Positions 17,575 through 25,217 of a DNA stretch of 64,000 bases are shown here, one piece after another. The stretch is from HKCCE3408 sp039191215. GTDB taxonomy: Bacteria; Pseudomonadota; Alphaproteobacteria; Rhodobacterales; Rhodobacteraceae. The notes below the pieces were generated by a model, which made no database searches, was not told the DNA's origin, and was given only the letters and a program-made list of their open reading frames with translations. The DNA lies in the NCBI GenBank assembly GCA_039191215.1, contig JBCCXT010000005.1:37177-101176 (forward strand), read 5' to 3'. The position numbers were made by a program, and so were the translations under genes. The first letter of the stretch is position 1; the number at the start of each line of letters is the position of its first letter.

Positions 17575-19128
17575 ATGAATGGGACCTTTTTGGCGCTCGA
17601 CCATCAGCGCCGATCTGATCGTGCGCTCAAACTGAGGCAGGGACGGGACAGCGTTTTGGCGATGCTGCTGGTCTCTGCTGCGGTCAGTGCAGGTGCCGCC
17701 TACGTTGCCTTGGATTATGTGACGTCGCCGTTTGCGACGCCTTCGGTCTCGGATGAAACACCTCCTCTGGCCAGTATCGTGCCACCCGCGATGGGACCGC
17801 AGGCCGCAGACGCGGCCATGACAGCCGCGCCGATCTTTCAAGATGACGAGCCGGTGCGGCAGATAACAGGCCTCCCGCTGCCAGAGACCTTCTCAATGGA
17901 GATCTCTGAGCGACCCCTTGCGGACAATTTCAGTGCTGCGCAGCCATCATCGCCGATAGTTGACGGCGTTGCCGATCTATCCGTCTCCCCGCTGCCCGTG
18001 CCCCGGCCCGGCACAGACAGCGACAGCGCCTTTGCCGAAGCGGTCCTAGCGGCTCTGTCAGATGCCGGGGTTGCAGGACCTGCTGCAGGTGCCTCGACCT
18101 TTGGCGATGGAAGCCCAGGTGATACCGGCGACGATCTGAGCGCAGGTCTTGTTGCCTCACTACGACCGGATGTGCGGCCGGACGGATTTGCAGCCACTGT
18201 TGCCCGTGCCCGCACGCCGCGTGAGGCGGATGTCGCGACCAGTGTCGCCGTTGCTCGCGCCGCCTCACCAGACGTTGAAGTCGCGCCCGCCCGTTTAGAA
18301 TTAGACACATTGCGCCCGCTTCGCAGTGCTGGAAATCCGTGCACGCGCCGCCTCACCCGTGACATTCCCAACCGCCCGCGCAGCGCAGCCGGCGGCACGG
18401 CGGTGATCAGCGCCATGCAAGGCCTTGGCGGGTCGGATCGCGACGCCCAGATTGTTGCAGCCGCATTGGGTGGCAATGTCCCGGATTTTCTTCGAACTTT
18501 GCGGCCAGTTTCCTTCACAGGTGTTACAGCCACCGGCCAAGAGGCATTGGTGACCATTTGCGTGACGCCTGACTACTTGGCCATCGGCAGCGACCGGGAC
18601 CATGTGCGTGTGCCGCTTGGCCTGCCAGCGGCGCTGCAAATTGCGGATCGGTTCGAGATGATGCTGCCGACCACTCGAATGGTAGACGCAATTTACGCCC
18701 AGGCTGATCTGCGATTGAGCCCACTACCAATGGAGCCGGGCGCTGCAATGACCTCGACAGCCTATTTCTTGCGGCATGACGGGCTGGTCGATGCGCAGAT
18801 GGCGCGTTCGGGCGGCCGGTTGGGCCTATTGGTTGCCGGGCAAAAGAAAGACCTGGTGCTGGCAAACCGGCTGTCGAGCAATCCGGGCCGGGTTGCGATT
18901 TATGGCTGGCACCGGGCCTCGGGCAACCCGATACAGCCCTTGTCGACTGTCCATGGCTCTCAATACGCCGATTACAGTCATGGCATCCGGCTTGTCAGTC
19001 GAACGGCATTTGTGAATGGGCAGGCCGTTGATCTTGGCCGACTGTTGACCGATGCGCGCTATGCAAGCTTGCTGAACTCCGACGGCCCCATCACCGGACG
19101 CGCCGAACAACTGGCATCCTTGCGCTAA
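17575..19128 (+). CDS. membrane-anchored exported protein with a conserved C-terminal domain of unknown function
   Basis: 517 residues. A basic N-terminus is followed by one membrane helix (VLAMLLVSAAVSAGAAYVAL, about residues 27-46), then a long Pro/Ala/Asp-rich linker to about residue 255 and a globular C-terminal half. The C-terminal part has the string YLAIGSDRDHVRVPLGLPAA, then VDAIYAQADLRLSP, GQKKDLVLANRL, VAIYGWHRASGNPIQPLSTV and YADYSHGIRLV. I recall this domain from many bacterial exported proteins with no assigned activity; the conserved His/Asp/Tyr residues suggest a hydrolase or binding fold. Ribosome site before the ATG is weak (GGGACAA). Convergent with the FGE-like gene across a long inverted repeat. 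Confidence 0.8.
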   Translation: MNGTFLALDHQRRSDRALKLRQGRDSVLAMLLVSAAVSAGAAYVALDYVTSPFATPSVSDETPPLASIVPPAMGPQAADAAMTAAPIFQDDEPVRQITGLPLPETFSMEISERPLADNFSAAQPSSPIVDGVADLSVSPLPVPRPGTDSDSAFAEAVLAALSDAGVAGPAAGASTFGDGSPGDTGDDLSAGLVASLRPDVRPDGFAATVARARTPREADVATSVAVARAASPDVEVAPARLELDTLRPLRSAGNPCTRRLTRDIPNRPRSAAGGTAVISAMQGLGGSDRDAQIVAAALGGNVPDFLRTLRPVSFTGVTATGQEALVTICVTPDYLAIGSDRDHVRVPLGLPAALQIADRFEMMLPTTRMVDAIYAQADLRLSPLPMEPGAAMTSTAYFLRHDGLVDAQMARSGGRLGLLVAGQKKDLVLANRLSSNPGRVAIYGWHRASGNPIQPLSTVHGSQYADYSHGIRLVSRTAFVNGQAVDLGRLLTDARYASLLNSDGPITGRAEQLASLR

Positions 19129-19138
19129 AGATCGACGG

Positions 19139-19295
19139 GGCGCGCTTCCTCAAGCCCCCTTCGGGAGCCATCGGCAAGCGCGCGCGATCCGGTTCGGATC
19201 GCGGTACCGTATCAACCCGATCGCATCCGGTGACAGTTGATCCGCGGCAGCGCGGGCTGACGATGGCTCCCGAAGGGGGCTTGAGGAAGCGCGCC
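19139..19295. repeat. 35-bp perfect inverted repeat with inner hairpin
   Basis: Bases 19139-19173 and 19261-19295 are perfect inverted copies (35 of 35), separated by 87 bases. The arms contain CTCAAGCCCCCTTCGGGAGC. Inside the loop is a further perfect hairpin, CGCGATCCG-GTT-CGGATCGCG (19183-19203). The element sits between two convergent stop codons. It could be a strong bidirectional terminator, a structured RNA, or a small non-autonomous mobile element; no clear target-site duplication flanks it. Confidence 0.85.
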
Positions 19296-19315
19296 GCGCC
19301 GGCCGGCTCATGCGG

Positions 19316-20332
19316 TCACACATCGTGGAAACAGCGAAACCCCAGGTGGTAGTTTCGGTGGCTGCCTTCGCTCATGACGGCGGTTCCATGCCAGAACGGT
19401 GCGCGCCAGCGGCTCCAATGCTCATGCGCGCGGATCGTATCCCAGATGAACCAGGACCCTTTCATTTCCGTCACGCCTAAGGTCTGAGACCCAGTTGAGG
19501 CCATCTGATCCTCCGACAACGGCAGATTCATATGCTCAGCTGCATTACCGTCTATATCAAAAACGCCAAGCGGGCTTTGGCATTGGGGAAACGAGCCTGC
19601 CGGATATGTGTTTGAGCCGCAACCGGTGAATGAGCCGCCGTTGCACGAACCGTTCTTGAATGACCCTGTGGCGCAAACGCCAGATTGCCATGACCCGATC
19701 GAATAGGTTCCAGCTGTTGAGGCATATTGGTTGTTGTGCCAGGCGCGCATCGTGTTAACTGCCGCCGACGCGCCCATCCCGCGCACCAAATCAAACGGAT
19801 AATCGGGCGGCAGTAACTGACCTGCTGAGGCGCCTTCCCATTCGTGGGCATCGCCGATCCGACCGCCTTCTGCGGCACAAAGTAGGGCCGCTTCGTTGGC
19901 GCGGACCCAAACCACCGGATAGGCCATCGGCAGATTGGGCCATTCAAACATATCGACGCAAACCTCGGCATCGGCAGCCATTTCGGTGGCAGGATCGTAG
20001 AGAGGTGCACGGAACCGGCCACCGCAGATGCGCTCCCACTGGCGGTTGCGATAGCTTTCGCGGATCTGATCGACCGACCCGCCGATACGTGCCGCTGCTT
20101 CCTCGGGCGTGAGCGGGTGCTGCGTCACAGAAGGGTTTCCCTGCCCGATATATCCACCCGGAGATCCCGCAAAGATTTGCCGGATGCGCGCGATCTCGGC
20201 ATTGGAGACGCGGCGAACCTCTTGCATCTCGGCAAACATCGCCTCATTGCGCTCGGCCAGCGTCTGCGCACCAGCGCTGATAGCAAGGGCACTGAAAAAC
20301 GCCAGCGCGCCTGTGAGGATAAGTTTTATCAT
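19316..20332 (-). CDS. exported formylglycine-generating-enzyme-fold (SUMF1-like) protein
   Basis: 338 residues. Signal peptide MIKLILTGALAFFSALAISAGA; residues 25-110 are a helical N-terminal part; from about 115 the FGE-sulfatase fold is visible: EVCVDMFEWPNLPMAYPVVW, AALLCAAEGGRIGDAHEWEG, GVFDIDGNAAEHMNLPL, EMKGSWFIWD and the terminal NYHLGFRCFHDV. True formylglycine enzymes use two copper-binding cysteines near the end; here only the GFRC cysteine is obvious and the partner position (SWFIWDTIRAHEHW) lacks Cys, so oxidase activity is doubtful. A Cys/Gly-rich insertion (residues 215-255) may be disulfide-bonded. RBS GGGAGGGGGAG supports the start. Confidence 0.85.
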   Translation of the reverse strand: MIKLILTGALAFFSALAISAGAQTLAERNEAMFAEMQEVRRVSNAEIARIRQIFAGSPGGYIGQGNPSVTQHPLTPEEAAARIGGSVDQIRESYRNRQWERICGGRFRAPLYDPATEMAADAEVCVDMFEWPNLPMAYPVVWVRANEAALLCAAEGGRIGDAHEWEGASAGQLLPPDYPFDLVRGMGASAAVNTMRAWHNNQYASTAGTYSIGSWQSGVCATGSFKNGSCNGGSFTGCGSNTYPAGSFPQCQSPLGVFDIDGNAAEHMNLPLSEDQMASTGSQTLGVTEMKGSWFIWDTIRAHEHWSRWRAPFWHGTAVMSEGSHRNYHLGFRCFHDV

Positions 20333-20369
20333 GGCTCCCCCTCCCTAATTGGTGTCCGGCTGGCGCGGT

Positions 20370-22085
20370 TCACTCGCGACGGACGATGTAGAAAAAATCC
20401 CTGCTGTCAGCATAGCTCAAAAAACGTGGGATGAGCGTGCCATCGCGCCGGGTTTGATCGGCGCCAGCCATCAGACGAACCAGATGCTCGGTCTCGATCT
20501 CCTCATCTTCGTCGTCTTGGATATAGATCGCCGAATAGGTCAGCTCTGGCGAATTCATGTCGAGCAGCATCGCATATTCGCATCCGTAGGCCTGAAACGT
20601 CCGGGCCAGCGCCGATGGCGTGGCCGAACTGAAATAGCCATAGATCAAGAACTCGCGATCCTCGATACGGCGCAGGCATACGCCTGATCGCACGGTGCGC
20701 AGATTTGCCTCCGCGGAGCCGGACCAATTGCCGCCACCCCAGCTTGTCACATACTCACCCGGCATCCCGCCCTCGATCAGCGGCACACCGTTTTGGCGGG
20801 CGAAGACGATATGCGGCAATAGCTCTTCGGTGTCGCTATCGGTCCAGGTGCGCATGCCAACCGAGCCATCGTCAAGCATGTAAAGCGTCGACAGGCCGGG
20901 CCATAAACGGCTCAGCATGACGCCGTTTTGCATGAACCCGTAATGATGGCCAAGATTGTAGCCAGCCATCGGGCCAAACCGCCACGCGCCATGTTCCCGC
21001 TTGAAACCGCCGGTAAAAGTCGCCGCGATCCGGTCGCTAAGTGCGGGAGATATCATGCCCACCCGCACCAGCGGATCAGTTGTGCGGAACCCGTCCGGGC
21101 CTGCAGATCCGGCCCGGTCATTGGGCCGTGGCGACCAGTCGACCCGGGGATGATCTGTGCCAAGTTCGTAGCCAATTTCAAACTGGCTCATATCAAACGC
21201 CACGAGCATTACATCTGCGTAATTCTCAACACCGTCGAGCCAATTTGCATTGCCACCGGAGCGCATCACGCTGTCGGCGATCTGACCCGGTTGCATTGTG
21301 CTGGCATAAATCCCGGGGGCGTCTTCAATTGCGTACCAAGAACCTGCCTCCATCCGGCCGGCTTCGGTGCCTTGCACGCTGAAGCCGGTGCCGGGGGTCA
21401 TGAGCGGGCGCCGGTCGAGCGCTGCCTGACCAAGGAGCGCGACCACTTCGCCTGGATCCTCTGCCTCGATCTCATCTGACGAGACCATGAAGGCATCCTC
21501 ATAAAAGGTGCCTTTGATCAGGTTGACGATCGAGTCGCCGAAAAGCACGTTGTCGCGCAAAAAATCAGCCATCGCCTCGCGGTTTGAGCGATTGCCTGAC
21601 ACCGCGTTGCGCACAAAAACCTGCCACTCGCAAATCGGCGCATAGGGCAGATTAGACTCAACCGCATCCCGCAGCGTGCCGTCATCCCAGGGCGTACAGG
21701 CAAATGCGTCGTCGGGACCTTCAAGACGCAGTTCGGCATCGGGTGAGAGCGAAACGGTCCACCCATCCGGATCGGCCAATTCAAGATGGTAGCTGCGCGT
21801 TCGGCTATCCTCGCCGGTCACTTCAAGCAAAAACCAGGAGTTTTGATACGGGTTCACAGAGACAAGCCGGATCGTCTGGCCGCCTGCTGCGGCGATCTGG
21901 TCATTATGGAAGGGGTTCAGTGCCAAAATCGAGCCGGGCACGCGCGCGGAAAGATCAGACATACGGCTCGCGACCACCTCGGGCGCGGGCGGCTCGATCC
22001 CCTGTGCGCCGCTATGGCCGGCCAGGCCCAAAGATAACGCGACCAGAATGGACTGGGAAAAACGGGTCGAAATCGTCACTCGCAC
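20370..22085 (-). CDS. exported phosphodiester glycosidase (NAGPA)-like protein
   Basis: 571 residues from the GTG at 22085, which has AAGGAG six bases upstream; a longer TTG-started form lacks such a site. Signal peptide (VRVTISTRFSQSILVALSLG). The C-terminal half has features I associate with phosphodiester-glycosidase-family proteins: AATFTGGFKREHGAWRFGPM, a GLSTLYMLDDGSVGMRTW strand pair, ARQNGVPLIEGG, RSGVCLRRI and YGCEYAMLLDMNSPELTYSA, corresponding to the family's GGF, RQN and LDMN blocks. The N-terminal half is not recognised. 37 bases upstream of the FGE-like gene in the same direction, so likely one operon. Activity unproven. Confidence 0.72.
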   Translation of the reverse strand: MRVTISTRFSQSILVALSLGLAGHSGAQGIEPPAPEVVASRMSDLSARVPGSILALNPFHNDQIAAAGGQTIRLVSVNPYQNSWFLLEVTGEDSRTRSYHLELADPDGWTVSLSPDAELRLEGPDDAFACTPWDDGTLRDAVESNLPYAPICEWQVFVRNAVSGNRSNREAMADFLRDNVLFGDSIVNLIKGTFYEDAFMVSSDEIEAEDPGEVVALLGQAALDRRPLMTPGTGFSVQGTEAGRMEAGSWYAIEDAPGIYASTMQPGQIADSVMRSGGNANWLDGVENYADVMLVAFDMSQFEIGYELGTDHPRVDWSPRPNDRAGSAGPDGFRTTDPLVRVGMISPALSDRIAATFTGGFKREHGAWRFGPMAGYNLGHHYGFMQNGVMLSRLWPGLSTLYMLDDGSVGMRTWTDSDTEELLPHIVFARQNGVPLIEGGMPGEYVTSWGGGNWSGSAEANLRTVRSGVCLRRIEDREFLIYGYFSSATPSALARTFQAYGCEYAMLLDMNSPELTYSAIYIQDDEDEEIETEHLVRLMAGADQTRRDGTLIPRFLSYADSRDFFYIVRRE

Positions 22086-22344
22086 TGTTAGCTCCTTGCG
22101 TATCAACAACTACGTTTGGACGTGCCGTATGACGGCTCAAATATCAGTTAACAGTGACCTTTTTTTTTCTGCGGCGCAACGGTGGGAAACCGGCACTTGT
22201 CACCTAAGCACGCAACCGCGGTTATCGAGGCACACCAAAGCGGCATGTCGGCGCGAGCCGCCCATTTGCCGCGCAATCGCCTGACCAATCGCGCCTTTCG
22301 ATCGGTCGGCGGCTGAATACCTGCGTTTGCGCGATATTGGCGTT

Positions 22345-22407
22345 TCGGCTGCCCGCACCAACGGGGAGAGAGAGCGGGCAGCCGATGCGCTGCCGAATTT
22401 GCAGCGC
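22345..22407. ncRNA. two adjacent perfect hairpins, possible structured RNA or terminator
   Basis: TCGGCTGCCCGC (22345-22356) pairs with GCGGGCAGCCGA (22374-22385), a 12-bp stem with a 17-base loop, followed at once by GCGCTGC-N7-GCAGCGC (22387-22407). There is no flanking T-run. It could terminate read-through from the subtilisin gene or form the leader of the downstream transcript. Type as ncRNA is tentative. Confidence 0.3.
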
Positions 22408-22531
22408 AGATTGGGGAAACTCAGCGGTTCCCAGCAAGGGCCCGGGCATATCGAGGGACGAGACATGCTTGGGCCAATGATGGGTCGGACGGGGATGTAA
22501 GTCGGTTCATTTATTGTGGCAAAACGCTGTG

Positions 22532-22548
22532 TGTTTCCAGTGGAAACA
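22532..22548. promoter_or_regulatory. perfect palindrome TGTTTCCAGTGGAAACA, copy 1
   Basis: Eight-base arms around a single central base form a perfect 17-bp palindrome typical of a dimeric repressor or activator site. A near-identical copy lies 97 bases away. Confidence 0.5.
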
Positions 22549-22628
22549 TAGGTAAAATACTGTTTTTGAATATTTTTACGCCAAAAGCAAGCAACCGCGC
22601 TGCGGGTTTTTGGGTGACGATCCCGCGA

Positions 22629-22645
22629 TGTTTCCAGTGTAAACT
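22629..22645. promoter_or_regulatory. imperfect palindrome TGTTTCCAGTGTAAACT, copy 2
   Basis: Shares 15 of 17 bases with the perfect palindrome at 22532-22548, in the same orientation, 13 bases before the subtilisin stop codon. Paired spacing suggests cooperative binding or looping. Confidence 0.45.
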
Positions 22646-22657
22646 TCCACCGCAAAC

Positions 22658-23872
22658 TTAGCACACGGCCTGCACCAGACCCCATCCATAACGCTGGTCA
22701 CGACCCGGTTCGCCCAAATCGGTTGTCGAGGCCCGCAACCATTCCCGCACAAGCGCAATCGACGCGCCATCGCCAAGCCGCGCCGCAAGACCGGTCACAA
22801 TCGGTGCGGCATAAGACGTCCCCGACCGGTAGGCCCCGCCCGCGCCCGCGCCCGAGGCGACGAAGACATCGACGCCAGGGGCGGCAAATTCAATGTGCTG
22901 GCCGGTATTGGCCGCGCGATAAAGCCGCATCTGCTGATCAATGGCGGTCACGGCAATGACATGCGGGCTGGCCGCCGGATAAGCGGCGATGTCGGTGCCG
23001 TCATTACCGGCGGCGGCGATCATCGTCACACCCCGCGCGGCAGCCAGACCAAGTGCTTCATCAAGGACCGCGTTCTGTCGGCCGGCAAAGGACATATTGA
23101 TAAACCGCACGCCTTGCCCGACCAGCAGGTCGAGCGCGGCAACAACCCGTTCAGTACTGGCGCCGTCGCCACGGCCGGTGCGGGTAAAAGCGGTAACAGC
23201 GTGAAGCCGAGCGCCGCTGGCAACACCCGACAAGGCGCCGCTGCGACCGGCAATCAGGGCCGCTACAGCCGTGCCGTGATCGGATCCAACGCCTCGATCC
23301 TCCACTCCCAAAACCGTGTCGATGGTAAGTCTCACGCCCGAAAGCGCCGGATGGCTTGGATTAACCGGCCCATCGATCAAGCCGATGGTCACGTCACCGC
23401 CAAAAGCACAATTGTGCTGCGGCGTGACCCCAACCATTTCTGCGGCATAGATACGCGGCGTCCCTTGTGCGAACCGATAGATAACATGGACCGAGGCCAC
23501 AGCCCCCGGTGCGGCCTGCTGCAACACCCGCTGCGCCGATTGCAACGTCAGCCTGGCGCCGACGGTGAAAAACAAGCCCGTGCGCCCAAGTGCCGGATAA
23601 CTGCGCTGCCGCAGAAGCCGCGCGCCCGAAGTGACCAACGCATCAGCGGCCGATTGCGCCTCGGCCGTTGGTGCCAAGACCATGACCTCCGCTTCGCCCG
23701 AGCGGGCGATCACCCAATCTGTGCGGCGCGCGGGATCATCCGGACCGTCGCCGCCGCCCGTGACAACTGAAATCGCTGGATCATTTGCGCCGCCCGCAAA
23801 TTGCGCCTGGGCTGGGTGCAGGACAACAAAGGTGGCGATCAGGCATAAGAAAAGACTGCGCAAAATGCACAT
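22658..23872 (-). CDS. exported subtilisin-family (S8) serine protease
   Basis: 404 residues. Signal peptide MCILRSLFLCLIATFVVLHPAQAQ; a propeptide-like region follows to about residue 160; then the S8 catalytic domain with Asp in VTIGLIDGPVNPSHPAL, His in GVGSDHGTAVAALIAGR, the oxyanion Asn region IAAAGNDGTDIAAYPAAS, and Ser in SGTSYAAPIVTGLAA. The full triad suggests an active periplasmic or secreted protease. The ATG at 23872 has AGAGG upstream (CAAGAGGTTTCC); an in-frame TTG five codons earlier would place the ribosome site inside the gene. Third gene of an operon with ECF sigma and anti-sigma genes, 36 bases after the latter. Confidence 0.92.
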   Translation of the reverse strand: MCILRSLFLCLIATFVVLHPAQAQFAGGANDPAISVVTGGGDGPDDPARRTDWVIARSGEAEVMVLAPTAEAQSAADALVTSGARLLRQRSYPALGRTGLFFTVGARLTLQSAQRVLQQAAPGAVASVHVIYRFAQGTPRIYAAEMVGVTPQHNCAFGGDVTIGLIDGPVNPSHPALSGVRLTIDTVLGVEDRGVGSDHGTAVAALIAGRSGALSGVASGARLHAVTAFTRTGRGDGASTERVVAALDLLVGQGVRFINMSFAGRQNAVLDEALGLAAARGVTMIAAAGNDGTDIAAYPAASPHVIAVTAIDQQMRLYRAANTGQHIEFAAPGVDVFVASGAGAGGAYRSGTSYAAPIVTGLAARLGDGASIALVREWLRASTTDLGEPGRDQRYGWGLVQAVC

Positions 23873-23908
23873 GGAAACCTCTTGCAAGTTACTCGGTTGG
23901 GACGGTGG

Positions 23909-24589
23909 TTAGTTGGGCATGTCTTCGACCGTGTCGATTAAAGGGCCAGCAGCCGTTATTGCAGCCCGGGCCGCCGCGCGATCGCCGTCAAGCGGCGCAA
24001 GATCGTAAAAGCCCATGGCCGAGGGACCGGCGACAATTTCCAGCCCCGAATTGAGCAGAAACGCACGCATTTCCGCCTCGCTGACGCCGTCCGCGAAAAT
24101 GATCCGGAAAGCCACCTGGGACATAGCGGCGCTTTCTGCCGGGCTCGCACCATCGGCAAGCGAAAAGTCGGTCGAGCGTTCAAGCGAAACCTCCGGCGGC
24201 AAAGGCACCGCACCTGGGTCGTCTGGGCCGGTTGTGAGGACGGCCTGACCAATGCCCAACCCCAAAACGACCACAGCCGCGGATTGCCAGATGCGCAGTC
24301 GCGACAGGGGGACCACTTTAGGTGAATTGGCGGCAGCGGTCGTGGAGTGCGCCGCCGAGGCATCCCTATCGACGTCCCGCATTAGGCGCGCAAGGCCAAG
24401 ATCACCCGGGCTCGCCTCGGCCTCATCTCCTTGCATCTGTCGGCGAATGGCTCTCAGCGCTGCCAATTCAGACGCGAGCCTCGGGTCGCCTGCGACCGCA
24501 GTCTCGACCTCCGTGCGCTCGTCACCGGTCAGCGTTTCATTGGCCAGAAAGGGCAGCAAGGCCTCGATCTCTTCGCGCTCCAGGCTCAT
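23909..24589 (-). CDS. membrane anti-sigma factor for the adjacent ECF sigma
   Basis: 226 residues. The N-terminal helical domain (LEREEIEALLPFLANETLTG then DERTEVETAVAGDPRLASEL) has the anti-sigma shape but lacks the zinc-binding HxxxCxxC motif. A membrane helix (LRIWQSAAVVVLGLGIGQAVL) lies near residues 98-118. The periplasmic C-terminus (AFRIIFADGVSEAEMRAFLL, then NSGLEIVAGPSAMGFYDL) looks like a small beta-alpha-beta domain similar in pattern to protease propeptide/inhibitor domains. Its start overlaps the sigma stop (ATGA). It probably holds the sigma factor at the membrane and releases it on an envelope signal. Confidence 0.85.
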   Translation of the reverse strand: MSLEREEIEALLPFLANETLTGDERTEVETAVAGDPRLASELAALRAIRRQMQGDEAEASPGDLGLARLMRDVDRDASAAHSTTAAANSPKVVPLSRLRIWQSAAVVVLGLGIGQAVLTTGPDDPGAVPLPPEVSLERSTDFSLADGASPAESAAMSQVAFRIIFADGVSEAEMRAFLLNSGLEIVAGPSAMGFYDLAPLDGDRAAARAAITAAGPLIDTVEDMPN

Positions 24590-25146
24590 GCCGGCACCCT
24601 CCGCCCCATAATCCCTTCGAGGCAGCGCATGAGATGCGTCTTGGCATGAAAGACCCGGGTTTTGATCGTGCCTTCAGGGACACCAGCGATCTCAGCTATC
24701 TCGCGATAGGTCATATCTTCGTAGAACGCCATCGAAATGGCGGCGCGATGGTCGTCTTTTAAAGTGCCCAGGCAATGGCGCACATGGGCGGCTTCTTCGG
24801 CGCTGGCAAGACAGGTTTCCGGATCGGGGCTGTCATCGGTGACATCGGGAAATTCATCGGTCAAATCGACACGCCCGCGACGGCGATGCGCGTCGATGAC
24901 CTTTTTGTATGCGATCCCAAAAACCCAGGTCTGCACTTTCGCTCTTCCCTCGAAGCGTCCGGCCGAGCGCCAGACTTCCATGAATACATCATGCAGTATG
25001 TCGCCCGCCTCGTAGGGATCGTTCAATCGTGAGCGAATAAATCTGAAAACCGGCTTCTCTAAAGCACGGTAAAGCCCGGCAAGGGCCTGTTTGTCGCCGG
25101 TGGCGATTGCATCCATCATGGCGCGCTGTTCGGTATCGCTGGCCAT
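24586..25146 (-). CDS. ECF-type RNA polymerase sigma factor
   Basis: 186 residues, sigma-70 regions 2 and 4 only. Region 2: ALYRALEKPVFRFIRSRLND, DILHDVFMEVWRSAGRFEGR and VQTWVFGIAYKKVIDAHRRR. Region 4: LKDDHRAAISMAFYEDMTYR followed by EIAEIAGVPEGTIKTRVFHA, a clear helix-turn-helix. Start taken at the ATG at 25146 preceded by GGGGAAAG; a GTG further up gives extra residues unlike the family. First gene of the sigma / anti-sigma / subtilisin operon and presumably autoregulated, although no GGAAC-type promoter was found upstream. Confidence 0.92.
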   Translation of the reverse strand: MASDTEQRAMMDAIATGDKQALAGLYRALEKPVFRFIRSRLNDPYEAGDILHDVFMEVWRSAGRFEGRAKVQTWVFGIAYKKVIDAHRRRGRVDLTDEFPDVTDDSPDPETCLASAEEAAHVRHCLGTLKDDHRAAISMAFYEDMTYREIAEIAGVPEGTIKTRVFHAKTHLMRCLEGIMGRRVPA

Positions 25147-25217
25147 CTTTCCCCGCTTCAATCCCACACATTCCAGCACAGATTGTCCGGTAGGAAAATG
25201 CTGGATTTTGCGGCCCC

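Larger units (their letters stand above)
22086..22657. other. intergenic region with hairpins and paired palindromes
   Basis: About 570 bases between the subtilisin gene's 3' end and the glycosidase-like gene's 5' end. No convincing coding frame. It holds two adjacent perfect stem-loops and two copies of a GTTTCCAGTG-centred palindrome, entered separately. It probably includes the promoter of the downstream minus-strand operon and could encode a small RNA. Confidence 0.5.

Noticed and set aside
22200..22685. 161-codon minus-strand frame in the gene-poor stretch
   Set aside because: No ribosome site, odd composition, covers the hairpins and palindromes and overlaps the subtilisin 3' end.
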